64,000 bases of DNA, taken from NCBI RefSeq assembly GCF_008271365.1, contig NZ_CP043430.1:2108001-2172000 (forward strand), in the 5' to 3' direction. The notes below the pieces were generated by a model, which saw only the letters and a program-made list of their open reading frames with translations, had not been told where the DNA came from and did not search any database. Position numbers and translations under genes: made by a program. This DNA comes from Microbacterium sp. 1S1. GTDB lineage: Bacteria > Actinomycetota > Actinomycetes > Actinomycetales > Microbacteriaceae. Below are positions 8,167 through 19,432 of the stretch, piece after piece (positions within the stretch are counted from its first letter, which is position 1; every line of letters starts with the position of its first letter).

Positions 8167-9416
8167 TGACTCGGTTGGTCCTGTTCACCAACGACTACCC
8201 CTATCGTGCCGGGGACGTGGTGTTCGTCGAGAAGGAGATCGGAGCGCTCACGGAGCGGTTCGACGATGTCGTGGTGTTCTGTCACGCGCGAGACACGAGC
8301 GGGGGCATGGTCGATCTCCCGCCCGGCGTCCGTTTCGGGGGGAACCTCTTCGAACCGGCGCCCGAGGACGCGCCGCGGAAGCTGATCGAACCCGCCCCCG
8401 TCCTTCTGCTGCTGCAGGCCGCGTGGCGGGAGCTCTGGAGCGGCCGGCTGCTGCGCAACGCGCGGCTCTTCGCCATGGGGGCGAAGGTCGGGATGACACA
8501 GGCGCACCGCACCGCCGTCCGCGAGGCCATCGCCGGAGACCCCGACACCGTGGCGTACGCCTTCTGGGCGATGGGCGGAGGTCTCGCCCTGCCGTGGCTC
8601 CGCGGCGTGTCGGCACGCGTCGTGCGGGTCCATCGCTACGACCTCTATGAGGAGCGGGCGATCGGGGGCTACCTGCCGTTCCGTCCCTTCCTCTTCGCGC
8701 GTGCCGACCGGGTGCTGGCCATCTCCGAGGACGCCGCACAGTACCTCGACCGCCGGTATCCGCAGGTCGCGGGGAAGGTGCGGTTGAGCAGGCTCGGTGC
8801 CTACGGCCCCGATCGGGCGCCCGACCGTCAGCCGGATTCCACGCGCACCATCGTGTCGTGCTCGGCGGTGAGCGAGGTCAAGAGGGTCGACCGGATCCTC
8901 GAGGCGGTCCGCGAGCTGCACGCCCTCGACCCCTCCCGCCCGGTGCGATGGGTGCACTTCGGTGACGGGCCGCTCATGCCGCAACTGCGGGACAGTGCCC
9001 GCTCCCTTCCCTCCGGCGTCGACGTGGAGCTGCGCGGGCAGGTTCCGAACGCGGAGGTCGCTGCCTTCTACGAGACCGGAGCGGCGGATCTCTTCGTCAA
9101 CCTGTCCGCATCCGAGGGGGTGCCGGTGAGCATCATGGAGGCGATCGCCTACGACGTCCCCGTCGTCGCGACAGCCGTCGGAGGGACCCCGGAGATCGTG
9201 GGTCCCGCGCTGCGGACGGGGGAGCTGGTCGATGCGGACGCGTCTCCCGGCACCGTCGCCACCGCGTTCGCCGCGGTCCTCGAGGCCTCATCGGGCAGCT
9301 ACGCGCCGCGCGAGCGGTGGGAGTCGGAGTACGACGCGCGCCGCACGGGTGCGCGAGCCGCGGAGCTGGTGAGCTCGGCGTCCGGTGGGCGCCGACGCCG
9401 GCACCCACGATCCTGA
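8163..9416 (+). CDS. Family 4 glycosyltransferase
   Basis: 417 aa GT-B enzyme starting MMTRLVLFTNDYPYR; ATG 8163 overlaps the previous stop (ATGA), with a second in-frame ATG directly after it. The C-terminal donor domain is textbook: VSEVKRVDRILEAV (around 237-250), WVHFGDGP, ELRGQVPN, then NLSASEGVPVSIMEA with the E(x7)E pattern and DVPVVATAVGGTPEIV. It belongs to the GT4 group of polysaccharide transferases. The next gene starts 12 bases later from its own putative leaderless promoter, so this is a natural end for the first translational block. Confidence 0.88.
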   Translation: MMTRLVLFTNDYPYRAGDVVFVEKEIGALTERFDDVVVFCHARDTSGGMVDLPPGVRFGGNLFEPAPEDAPRKLIEPAPVLLLLQAAWRELWSGRLLRNARLFAMGAKVGMTQAHRTAVREAIAGDPDTVAYAFWAMGGGLALPWLRGVSARVVRVHRYDLYEERAIGGYLPFRPFLFARADRVLAISEDAAQYLDRRYPQVAGKVRLSRLGAYGPDRAPDRQPDSTRTIVSCSAVSEVKRVDRILEAVRELHALDPSRPVRWVHFGDGPLMPQLRDSARSLPSGVDVELRGQVPNAEVAAFYETGAADLFVNLSASEGVPVSIMEAIAYDVPVVATAVGGTPEIVGPALRTGELVDADASPGTVATAFAAVLEASSGSYAPRERWESEYDARRTGARAAELVSSASGGRRRRHPRS

Positions 9417-9428
9417 TAGCGTCGTCCC
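9417..9428 (+). promoter_or_regulatory. Leaderless -10 (TAGCGT) for the GT4-GT2 fusion
   Basis: TAGCGT at 9417-9422 is 6 bases before the GTG at 9429, directly behind the upstream TGA; no Shine-Dalgarno sequence is present. Confidence 0.5.
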
Positions 9429-11564
9429 GTGAAGGTTCTGGTCGTGACGCCCTGGCTTCCCACCGCGGGCCGACCCGAGACCGGTATCTTCGTGCTGCGC
9501 GACATCGAGATGCTGCGGGCCGCTCACGACGTGGAAGTGATCCACCTCTCCGCCGACGGCGAGCCGGCAGCCGTCGACTTCCCCGTCACGGCCGTGCCGA
9601 TGTCGACGACCGATCCGCGGAGCATCCGACGAGCGGGGGCGCTCATCGCCGCGCGTGCGGCCCAGGCGGACCTCGTGCACTCCATGGCGGCGTCGGCGCT
9701 GCTGCCCTTCCTCGGACGATCCGTCGAGCGGCCGTGGGTCCACACCGAGCACTGGTCGGCCCTCCTCGCACCCGACACGGCGCCTCGCTCCGCACGCGCG
9801 TCCCTTCCGCTGGTGCGAGCCGTCCTTCGGCGCCCCGATGTGGTGATCGCCGTGGGCAACGACCTGGCGAAGGCGATCGGCCGCACACGACGGGGACGCA
9901 CCGTCGTCATCCCCAATGCCGTGCCGCGTCCGGCCACGGTGCACGCGTGGCCTGACGGCAGCGCGCTCACTCTGGTGGGGGTCGGTGGCCTGATCGCGCG
10001 CAAGGGCCCGGACGTCGCGGTGCGCACGGTCGCCGCGCTCCGCGACCGGGGCGAGGACGCGCGACTCCTCTGGGCAGGCGACGGACCGATGCGGGAGCCG
10101 CTGCTGTCCCTTGCGGCGCAGCTCGGCATCTCGGAGCACGTGGAGCTGCGGGGGAGGATCTCGCCCGCGCAGGTGGAGGGACTCCTGGCCGAGGCGGACG
10201 TCTTCATCTCGCCCACCCGCATGGAGACTTTCGGTGTGGCGATCGCCGAGGCCCTCGTAGCGGGGCGTCCGGTGGTGGTCTCGGCATCCGGAGAGCAGGC
10301 TTCCTTCGTCTCGGAACCGGACGGCGTGCTGGTCGACGAGTGGTCGGCCGACGCCTACGCCGATGCCGTGCAGCGTGTGCTGGCGCTCAATCGCGCGCGC
10401 TCGGCGGACGACGTCGCCGCGACCGCGGCCGCTGTGTTCGACCCCCAGGAGCGGCGCGCGGCGACGCACGCGGCCTACCTCGCCGCCGTCGACGGCAACC
10501 CGGAACCCCTGCCGCAGGATGTGGAGGTCGTCGTCGCCGCACATGATCCCCGGCGCGACGTCGCGCGTGCGGTCTCGTCCGTCCTCTCGTCACGCAGCGT
10601 CCGCACTGTCCACGTTGTCTGCCACAACGTCGATGAGGCAGACATCCGGCGGGCGGCGGGCGCGGCGGCCGGCGACCCCCGGGTGCGATTCGTGGAGCTC
10701 CGAGACGACGTGCGCAGTCCGGCGGGACCGTTCAACGTCGGCCTCGCCGCGGTGACGGGAGCCTACGTCGCGGTGATGGGGTCGGACGACGAGATGACGG
10801 TCGGAGCTGTCGACGCGTGGCGCCGGACGGCGCAGCGGGATGGGGCCGACGTCGTCATCGCGCCGCTACGGCACGCTGGCGGACGTCGGGTGCCCACGCC
10901 GCCGTCGCTCCGTCGTCGCGGACTGCGCGGTCGCCGCGATCGCCTGGCCTATCGCACGGCGCCGCTCGGTCTCGTCGCAACGGACCGCTTCGGCGACCTC
11001 CGGTTCACCGAGGGCCTCGCGACGGGGGAGGATCTGGAGTTCGGTGTGCGCCTGTGGTTCTCCGGTGCTCGCATCAGCCGGCACGCCGGGGCGGGCGAGT
11101 ATCTGATCCACGACGGGGCGGAGCGGGTCACGTTCGCCGTCCGACCCGTCCGCGAGGAGCTGGAAGCCGTGCGGCGGCTCCTGGACGCGCCGTTCGCCCG
11201 CAGGCTCTCCGCCGGGGACCGCGAGGCGATCGCGGTCAAGCTCTGGCGGGTGACCCTCTTCGGCGCCGTCCACTATCGCGCGGGTGCGTGGAGTCCGGCC
11301 GATCGCGAAGCCGTGCGGGAGATCGCAGGGGCGCTGAGATCGTTCTCGCCGGGGGCGGTGGAGGTGCTGTCCCTGGCCGACCGCGCTCTCGTCGCGGGGC
11401 TGCAGGATCCGGCCACCTCCGACGCCGACCTCGACGACCTCTCCCGGCAGCGCCGGCGATTCCTCTCCCCGCGAGCGTTGCTTCCCGCCCTGCTGCGTCG
11501 GGTTCTCGCGCGGGAAGCGCCCTTGCGTTTCAGTGCAGCGACTTGGTGGGCGGGGCGGCGATGA
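9429..11564 (+). CDS. Bifunctional glycosyltransferase, GT4 module fused to GT2 module
   Basis: 711 aa. Residues 1 to about 355 form a GT4 (GT-B) enzyme: MKVLVVTPWLPTAGRPETG, LVGVGGLIARKGPDVAVR, LLWAGDGP, PTRMETFGVAIAEALVAGRPVV. Residues about 363-711 form a GT2 (GT-A) enzyme: VEVVVAAHDPRRD, MGSDDE with Asp 453-454, GEDLEFGVRLW. The GT2 half is a paralogue of the free-standing GT2 gene at 4809. Two chemically distinct transferases on one chain suggest two consecutive sugar additions without release. GTG start by the leaderless signal. The stop lies 34 bases before the epimerase start. Confidence 0.86.
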   Translation: MKVLVVTPWLPTAGRPETGIFVLRDIEMLRAAHDVEVIHLSADGEPAAVDFPVTAVPMSTTDPRSIRRAGALIAARAAQADLVHSMAASALLPFLGRSVERPWVHTEHWSALLAPDTAPRSARASLPLVRAVLRRPDVVIAVGNDLAKAIGRTRRGRTVVIPNAVPRPATVHAWPDGSALTLVGVGGLIARKGPDVAVRTVAALRDRGEDARLLWAGDGPMREPLLSLAAQLGISEHVELRGRISPAQVEGLLAEADVFISPTRMETFGVAIAEALVAGRPVVVSASGEQASFVSEPDGVLVDEWSADAYADAVQRVLALNRARSADDVAATAAAVFDPQERRAATHAAYLAAVDGNPEPLPQDVEVVVAAHDPRRDVARAVSSVLSSRSVRTVHVVCHNVDEADIRRAAGAAAGDPRVRFVELRDDVRSPAGPFNVGLAAVTGAYVAVMGSDDEMTVGAVDAWRRTAQRDGADVVIAPLRHAGGRRVPTPPSLRRRGLRGRRDRLAYRTAPLGLVATDRFGDLRFTEGLATGEDLEFGVRLWFSGARISRHAGAGEYLIHDGAERVTFAVRPVREELEAVRRLLDAPFARRLSAGDREAIAVKLWRVTLFGAVHYRAGAWSPADREAVREIAGALRSFSPGAVEVLSLADRALVAGLQDPATSDADLDDLSRQRRRFLSPRALLPALLRRVLAREAPLRFSAATWWAGRR

Positions 11565-11584
11565 CCGTCCGTCCACGTCTTCCG

Positions 11585-11598
11585 TAGACTTGCCTGTT
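11585..11598 (+). promoter_or_regulatory. Leaderless -10 (TAGACT) for the 2-epimerase gene
   Basis: TAGACT at 11585-11590, 8 bases before the GTG at 11599. It decides the start, because the frame is open upstream without any good initiation site. Confidence 0.5.
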
Positions 11599-12663
11599 GT
11601 GAAGATCGTCAGCGTCGTCGGCGCCCGCCCCCAGTTCGTCAAGCTCGCGCCCATCCACAAGGCGTTCCTGGCCGCAGGTGTGGAGCACGTGATCGTGCAC
11701 ACCGGCCAGCATTACGATCCGATGCTCTCGGATGTCTTCTTCGACGACCTCGGGATCGGCGCCCCCGACGTCCACCTCGGAGTGGGCAGCGGCTCCCACG
11801 GCGTCCAGACCGGGGCCATGCTCGCATCGCTGGACGCGGTCTTCGACGAGCATCGACCGGACTGGGTGCTCGTCTACGGCGATACCAACTCCACGGTCGC
11901 GGCCGCCCTCAGCGCGGTGAAGATGCATATCCCCGTGGCACACCTCGAAGCGGGGCTCCGGAGCTTCAACCGGCGGATGCCGGAGGAGCACAATCGCGTG
12001 CTCACGGATCACGCGGCCGATCTCCTACTCGCGCCGACGCAGCTCGCCGTCGACCATCTCTCCGCGGAGGGCCTCGCTGAGCGCACCGTGCTCGTCGGCG
12101 ATGTGATGACCGACGTCCTGTTCGCCGTCCGCGACGAGGTCTCCTCCCGTCCGTCCCCGCTCGTCGAGGAACTCGGGCTTCCGGTCGGCGGCCACTACCT
12201 CGCCACGATCCACCGCGCGGAGAACACGGACGATCCGGCGCGACTCGCCGAGGTGGCCGCAGGCCTCGGCGCCCTGGATCGACCGGTCGTCCTTCTCGCC
12301 CACCCGCGCGTCCTCGCGAAGGCGGAGGCGCACGGCATCGCACTCGCGCAGGGAGCGCTGCTCGTCCATCCGCCGCTGGCCTATCCCGATCTCGTCGCCG
12401 CGATGCTCTCCAGCGCCGGAGTGGTGACCGACTCCGGCGGCCTGCAGAAGGAGGCGTTCCTCCTGGGCGTGCCGTGCACCACCGTCCGCACCGAGACGGA
12501 ATGGGTGGAGACCGTCGAGCTCGGGTGGAACGTCCTCGCGCAGAATGCAGGTGAGATCGCCGGGGGAGTGACGCGACCTCGACCGGAGCCCACCGACGCG
12601 GCGCCCTACGGCGACGGTCATGCTGCCGAGCGCGTCGTACAGGTCCTCCGGGACCGGATGTGA
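11599..12663 (+). CDS. wecB: UDP-N-acetylglucosamine 2-epimerase, non-hydrolysing (WecB/WbpI family)
   Basis: 354 aa cytosolic enzyme that inverts C2 of a UDP-GlcNAc-type sugar to the manno form. Family marks are VGARPQFVKLAP at the N-terminus, HTGQHYD, GDTNST, HLEAGLRS, the MPEEHNR motif and DSGGLQKEA near the C-terminus (UDP site). GTG 11599 places the protein start exactly at the conserved VKIVSVVGARPQ strand. The gene lies with a 6-dehydrogenase and WlbA/WlbC-type genes, so the true substrate may be UDP-GlcNAc3NAcA (WbpI/WlbD role) rather than UDP-GlcNAc; sequence alone does not separate these. The stop overlaps the next GTG by 4 bases. Confidence 0.88.
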   Translation: MKIVSVVGARPQFVKLAPIHKAFLAAGVEHVIVHTGQHYDPMLSDVFFDDLGIGAPDVHLGVGSGSHGVQTGAMLASLDAVFDEHRPDWVLVYGDTNSTVAAALSAVKMHIPVAHLEAGLRSFNRRMPEEHNRVLTDHAADLLLAPTQLAVDHLSAEGLAERTVLVGDVMTDVLFAVRDEVSSRPSPLVEELGLPVGGHYLATIHRAENTDDPARLAEVAAGLGALDRPVVLLAHPRVLAKAEAHGIALAQGALLVHPPLAYPDLVAAMLSSAGVVTDSGGLQKEAFLLGVPCTTVRTETEWVETVELGWNVLAQNAGEIAGGVTRPRPEPTDAAPYGDGHAAERVVQVLRDRM

Positions 12664-13769
12664 CGTCGGGGCCGCCCGCGGTCTCGCCCGAGTCGCGGGA
12701 TCGTCGCCGTCCCGCGGCATCGGGGCGCGTCTGGTCCCTCGACGCTCTGCGGATCGTCTCGGTGATCGGGGTCGTCGCGATCCATGTCTTCGCGGGGATG
12801 GTGGCCAACCCGCAGGTACGCGGCTCGGCCGGCTGGTGGGGCGCCGTGGTCGCCGACATCGGCTTCGTCTGGGTGGTCCCGGTCTTCGTCATGATCTCCG
12901 GTGCCCTCGTGCTCGCACCGCAGCAGCACGCGGCCGGACCGGGGGCGTTCTACCGGAAGCGGCTTCCCCGCCTTCTCACCGCCCTCATCTTCTGGTCCCT
13001 CCTCTACTTCCTCCTCGTCCGCACGCTCTTCTCGCAGATCCGGCCGACGCGCCTCGACGTCGCCCGGTTCGTGCTGGACGGGCAGCCCTACACCCACCTG
13101 TACTTCCTGTGGCTCATCATCGGCCTCTACGTCGTCGCGCCGGTCCTCGCCTCGTTCCTCGAAGGGGGCGGGCAGCGGCGGGCTCTCGTCTTCGCCGCCG
13201 TGGTCCTCGGCGCGACCGTCATCACCGGGATGTCGTCGAGTGTCCTGACCGCGATGGGGGATGACAGCCCGCTGGTCCTGCTCGCGCTGACGCAATGGCT
13301 GCCGTACGCCGGCTATTTCCTGGCAGGGTGGGCTCTCCGAACGGTGCGGTTGTCCGGGTGGCGCCTCGCCGTGGCCGCGGCGTTCACGCTCCTCGCCGTG
13401 GCCGTGTCCATCGTGCAGTACGGGGCCCGCCCTGCGGTGCCACTGGTCGATGCGGTCCTCCCGCTGAGCTACTTCGGTCCCGTTGTGGCGGTGGCCTCTC
13501 TCGGGGTCTTCGTCTGCGCCACCAGCATGCTGAGCCGGTGGCGGCCCGGCCCGCGTGTGCAGCGCATGGTGCGCGAACTGTCGGACTGTGCCTTCGGCGT
13601 CTTCCTCGTGCACTTCGCGATCATGGTCCTGCTGCGTGGTGTCCCGCCTTTCGACGCCGCAGTCGGGTCGCTCACCCTCTCGGTGCTCGAGTGGGTGCTC
13701 GTCCTGGGAATCTCCTTCCTCGTCGTCTCCCTCATGCGGAAGGTCCCGGGCCTGCGACGAGTCGTCTGA
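12660..13769 (+). CDS. Membrane acyltransferase, acyltransferase-3 family (OafA/WbbJ-like)
   Basis: 369 aa, about ten hydrophobic spans. The N-terminal VWSLDALRIVSVIGVVAIHVF segment carries the R and H of the family's conserved (R/K)...H pattern, and the C-terminal FGVFLVHFAIMVLL is the typical last-helix motif. Such proteins O- or N-acylate surface glycans (often O-acetylation) in the cytoplasmic membrane. GTG start overlaps the epimerase stop (GTGA), so it is coupled to the same sugar pathway. It could supply acetylation of the polymer made by this locus. The acyl donor and target are not visible. Confidence 0.8.
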   Translation: MTSGPPAVSPESRDRRRPAASGRVWSLDALRIVSVIGVVAIHVFAGMVANPQVRGSAGWWGAVVADIGFVWVVPVFVMISGALVLAPQQHAAGPGAFYRKRLPRLLTALIFWSLLYFLLVRTLFSQIRPTRLDVARFVLDGQPYTHLYFLWLIIGLYVVAPVLASFLEGGGQRRALVFAAVVLGATVITGMSSSVLTAMGDDSPLVLLALTQWLPYAGYFLAGWALRTVRLSGWRLAVAAAFTLLAVAVSIVQYGARPAVPLVDAVLPLSYFGPVVAVASLGVFVCATSMLSRWRPGPRVQRMVRELSDCAFGVFLVHFAIMVLLRGVPPFDAAVGSLTLSVLEWVLVLGISFLVVSLMRKVPGLRRVV

Positions 13770-13778
13770 CGACGCCCC

Positions 13779-13791
13779 TAGACTGGGGGTC
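13779..13791 (+). promoter_or_regulatory. Leaderless -10 (TAGACT) for the UDP-sugar dehydrogenase
   Basis: TAGACT at 13779-13784, 7 bases before the ATG at 13792; no Shine-Dalgarno sequence. Confidence 0.55.
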
Positions 13792-15168
13792 ATGCGTATC
13801 GCCGTCGTGGCCCTCGGAAAGATCGGGCTCCCTCTCGCCGTCCAGTTCGCCTCTTCCGGTCACGATGTGGTCGGCGTCGACGTCAACCAGAAGGCGGTCG
13901 ATCTGATCAACGCCGCGCAGGAGCCGTTCCCCGGCGAAGCGGAGCTGCAGGAGCGTCTCGAGGAACTGATCCCCGCCGGCCGCCTTCGCGCCACGACCGA
14001 CTATGCCGACGCCATTCCCGCAGCTGACGCCGTCGTCCTGGTCGCCCCTGTCTTCGTGAACGACGAGACCTGGGAACCCGACTTCAAGTACATGGACGCC
14101 GCGACGCGCTCGCTCGCCGAGCACCTGACGCCCGGGACCCTCGTGTCGTACGAGACCACGCTGCCCGTCGGCACGACGCGGAACCGCTGGAAGCCGATGC
14201 TCGAGGAGGGGTCCGGGCTGAAGGAAGGCGAGGACTTCTTCCTCGCCTACTCTCCGGAGCGCGTCCTGACGGGGAGGGTCTTCGCGGACCTCCGCAAATA
14301 CCCCAAGCTCATCGGAGCGCTCTCCGACGAGGGCAACCGACGTGCTCGCGAGTTCTACGAGGCCGTCCTGCAGTTCGACGAGCGGCCCGACCTGGCCCAG
14401 CCGAACGGGGTGTGGGACCTGGGGAGCACCGAAGCCTCCGAGATGGCCAAGCTGGCGGAGACGACGTACCGCGACGTGAACATCGGCCTCGCGAACCAGT
14501 TCGGCCTGTTCGCCGCGTCCCACGGCATCGACGTGTACAAGGTGATCGAAGCCTGCAACTCGCAGCCCTACAGCCACATCCACCGCCCCGGTATCGCCGT
14601 CGGTGGTCACTGCATCCCGGTCTACCCCCGCCTGTATCTGTCCACGGACCCGGATGCGGACATCGTCCGCGTGGCGCGACAGCTCAACGCATCGATGCCC
14701 GAGCGTTTGGTGGCACAGGCCGAGGGCATCCTCGGCGACCTCAGCGGTCAGCGGGCCGTCGTTCTCGGGGCGGCTTACCGCGGAGGCGTCAAGGAGACGG
14801 CCTTCTCGGGAGTCTTCCCCACGGTCAAGGCTCTCCAGGACCGCGGAGCCGACGTCGTGGTGCACGACCCGCTCTACAGCGACGATGAGCTGCGCAACCT
14901 CGGCTTCGAGCCGTACGCCCTCGGCGGCGCGGTCGACCTCGCCATCCTGCAGACCGACCATGCCGACTACAGGGAACTGACGCCCGCGCAGCTCCCCGGC
15001 GTGAAGCTGATCGTCGACGGCCGCGCGGCAACCGACCCGGCGCTGTGGGCGGGCACGCCTCGCATCGTCGTCGGCACCGCGGCCTCGACCGGGCGGGAGC
15101 GCCCGCGACACCGCTGCGTCGCGGACGCTCCCGTCGATCAACCGATCGCGTTCGCGATGCGCTCCTGA
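13792..15168 (+). CDS. Nucleotide-sugar 6-dehydrogenase (WecC/WbpA family)
   Basis: 458 aa. Oxidises C6 of a UDP-HexNAc to the uronic acid with two NAD+. N-terminal Rossmann domain begins MRIAVVALGKIGLPLA; the middle holds YSPERVLTG and LGSTEASEMAKLAETTYRD; the active-site Cys is C274 in GGHCIPVYP (family norm GGHCIPVDP); the C-terminal UDP-binding domain has VVLGAAYRGGVKE. ATG 13792 is set by the leaderless signal and the family start. The last 10 codons (15138-15168) run antisense into the cell-wall-binding gene. With the 2-epimerase it could make UDP-ManNAcA; with the aminotransferase and 3-dehydrogenase, a diacetamido uronic acid. Confidence 0.87.
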   Translation: MRIAVVALGKIGLPLAVQFASSGHDVVGVDVNQKAVDLINAAQEPFPGEAELQERLEELIPAGRLRATTDYADAIPAADAVVLVAPVFVNDETWEPDFKYMDAATRSLAEHLTPGTLVSYETTLPVGTTRNRWKPMLEEGSGLKEGEDFFLAYSPERVLTGRVFADLRKYPKLIGALSDEGNRRAREFYEAVLQFDERPDLAQPNGVWDLGSTEASEMAKLAETTYRDVNIGLANQFGLFAASHGIDVYKVIEACNSQPYSHIHRPGIAVGGHCIPVYPRLYLSTDPDADIVRVARQLNASMPERLVAQAEGILGDLSGQRAVVLGAAYRGGVKETAFSGVFPTVKALQDRGADVVVHDPLYSDDELRNLGFEPYALGGAVDLAILQTDHADYRELTPAQLPGVKLIVDGRAATDPALWAGTPRIVVGTAASTGRERPRHRCVADAPVDQPIAFAMRS

Positions 15169-16559
15169 ACGGCGTCGCTGACGACCGCGGGGCCGCCGAG
15201 CACGACGACTCGAACGGGATCCAGTCGCTCGATCTCGGCAATCGTCGCGTCGCTGATCTCGGTCGGGGCGGTCAGGAGAACAGGTCCTCCCAGCGCGCCA
15301 GCCGCTGCGGCGCCGGCGAGAGCGTCGGCGAAGTTCTGTCCGCTCGCGACGTACACGACGGGCACACGCGGAGCCGTGAAGGTGCGGCGCGAGATATCGA
15401 CGGCCGTGTCATACCGGCTCGCACCGGACAGTCGCTGGACGGAGGTGATGGAGCCCTGAGAGGCGAGCCGCGCCTGGTTGACGACGGCCTGGCTGACGGC
15501 TCCGCTCCCTCCGAGGACCACGAGCCTCGACGGCTGCAGGTAGCCGAGATACGCGGCGGTCTCCGGGGGGAGGGCGTTCTGCTTGGTGAGCAGCACTGGC
15601 GCGCCCTCGTGCCCTGCCGCCGCGGCGCCGGCCAGGGCATCCGGGAAGTTCATGCCGTTCGCGAGGTACACCGTGTCGGTGGACTCCCACAGCGTCGACA
15701 GGATGCCGGCCGTCTGATATCGCGTCGAGCCGGCAGCGCGCTCCCAGCTCACGGTCGCGTAGGGCGCGAGCGTGTTGAGGACGGAATCGCCGACGACGGC
15801 CGTTCCGCCGGCGGCGAAGAGGTACTCGGGCTTCAGTGCCGCGACCTCGTTCACCGTCGCCGTGCTCACGCTGTTCGGTCGAGTGAGCAGGACCGGGCCG
15901 CCGAAAGAGCCTGCGGCCGCTGCGGCGGCGAGGGCATCGGGGAAGTTCATGCCGTTGGCGATGAACGTCACGGGAACACCTTCGTACGGGAAGGCGCTCT
16001 CGGAGACGCGCACCGCGGTCTCGAAGCGGTCCGCACCGAACTGCCGCTCCACGGAGGAATGAGTCGTCGTGAACGACTGGGTGGGGGAGAAGTCCCCGGT
16101 TCCGAGCGCATTGACCGCCGCCGCGCGGAAGCCGTACGCCGTGTCCGGATCGAGACTCGTGAGCGTGACGCCGAGAGTCGGGACGTCGGTGACGACCTCG
16201 TCGATCACGGTCCCGCCGACGAGGAGCTGCAGGTGGTAACCCGTGATGGCTGAGCCATTGTCCGCCGGTGCGGACCACGTGGCGCGTGCTCCGGTGGAGG
16301 TCACCTCGGAGATCGAGACGCTGTCGACAGGGGACGGTGAGGTGGCGGCGGCCAGCGCTCTCGCCTCCGGGGACCGCACGGCCGGAGCGACGGACTCGTC
16401 CGGGCGGAAGTGAGATCCGGCTGTCGGCGGAGTGGCGTCGGCCTGATCGAGCTGCGGAAGCTCGGGGTCATCCGCAGCTACCGCTGAGAGCGGGGCGGCG
16501 AGGGCGAGGGCGAGGACGGTCGCGGCGACGGCGGCGCGACCAGGTGAGCGTGTTCTCAA
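15138..16559 (-). CDS. Secreted cell-wall-binding protein: Fn3 domain plus three CWB2 repeats
   Basis: 473 aa from a TTG at 16559. TTG is chosen because it starts directly at a Sec signal peptide (RTRSPGR, then a hydrophobic core and ALSAVAA-like cleavage region near 26-29), whereas the upstream frame is Arg-rich and non-hydrophobic. Residues about 74-165 form a fibronectin type III domain (TWSAPADNGSAITGYHL, FRAAAVNALGTGDFS). Residues about 169-473 are three CWB2 repeats, each with an (F/L)GADRFETA-type opening, (A/S)(N/S)GMNFPDALA and a VLLT plus GG(T/S)(A/G)(A/V)V core. Three such modules usually form one glycan-binding unit. In Clostridioides this module holds surface proteins to an anionic wall polymer. 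A role as a wall-attached adhesion or structural protein is inferred. Confidence 0.82.
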   Translation of the reverse strand: MRTRSPGRAAVAATVLALALAAPLSAVAADDPELPQLDQADATPPTAGSHFRPDESVAPAVRSPEARALAAATSPSPVDSVSISEVTSTGARATWSAPADNGSAITGYHLQLLVGGTVIDEVVTDVPTLGVTLTSLDPDTAYGFRAAAVNALGTGDFSPTQSFTTTHSSVERQFGADRFETAVRVSESAFPYEGVPVTFIANGMNFPDALAAAAAAGSFGGPVLLTRPNSVSTATVNEVAALKPEYLFAAGGTAVVGDSVLNTLAPYATVSWERAAGSTRYQTAGILSTLWESTDTVYLANGMNFPDALAGAAAAGHEGAPVLLTKQNALPPETAAYLGYLQPSRLVVLGGSGAVSQAVVNQARLASQGSITSVQRLSGASRYDTAVDISRRTFTAPRVPVVYVASGQNFADALAGAAAAGALGGPVLLTAPTEISDATIAEIERLDPVRVVVLGGPAVVSDAVQERIANAIG

Positions 16560-16611
16560 GGAGTCATCGTTTCTCTTCGTGGCGTCCGGAGAGCCCGGCG
16601 GCCGTGGCGTG

Positions 16612-16617
16612 ATCCTA
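16612..16617 (-). promoter_or_regulatory. Candidate -10 (TAGGAT) for the first CWB2 gene
   Basis: TAGGAT read on the minus strand, about 53 bases upstream of the TTG start, so this transcript would have a leader. No convincing -35 is seen. Confidence 0.3.
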
Positions 16618-16659
16618 TCGTGCGGCCAGGGACGCTGTGGGGGACGCGGACGCCGGTGA

Positions 16660-19419
<2,760 letters not shown>

Positions 19420-19422
<3 letters not shown>

Positions 19423-19432
19423 ACTCGGAATC
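19420..19432 (+). promoter_or_regulatory. Leaderless -10 (TAGACT) built on the glf stop codon
   Basis: TAGACT at 19420-19425, 7 bases before GTG 19433. The TAG of the hexamer is also the in-frame stop codon of glf. Confidence 0.5.

Noticed and set aside
7413..9416. Long form of the GT4 gene beginning in the previous gene
   Set aside because: The N-terminal 250 residues are a shadow of the upstream transferase; ATG 8163 overlaps the upstream stop and begins the family sequence.
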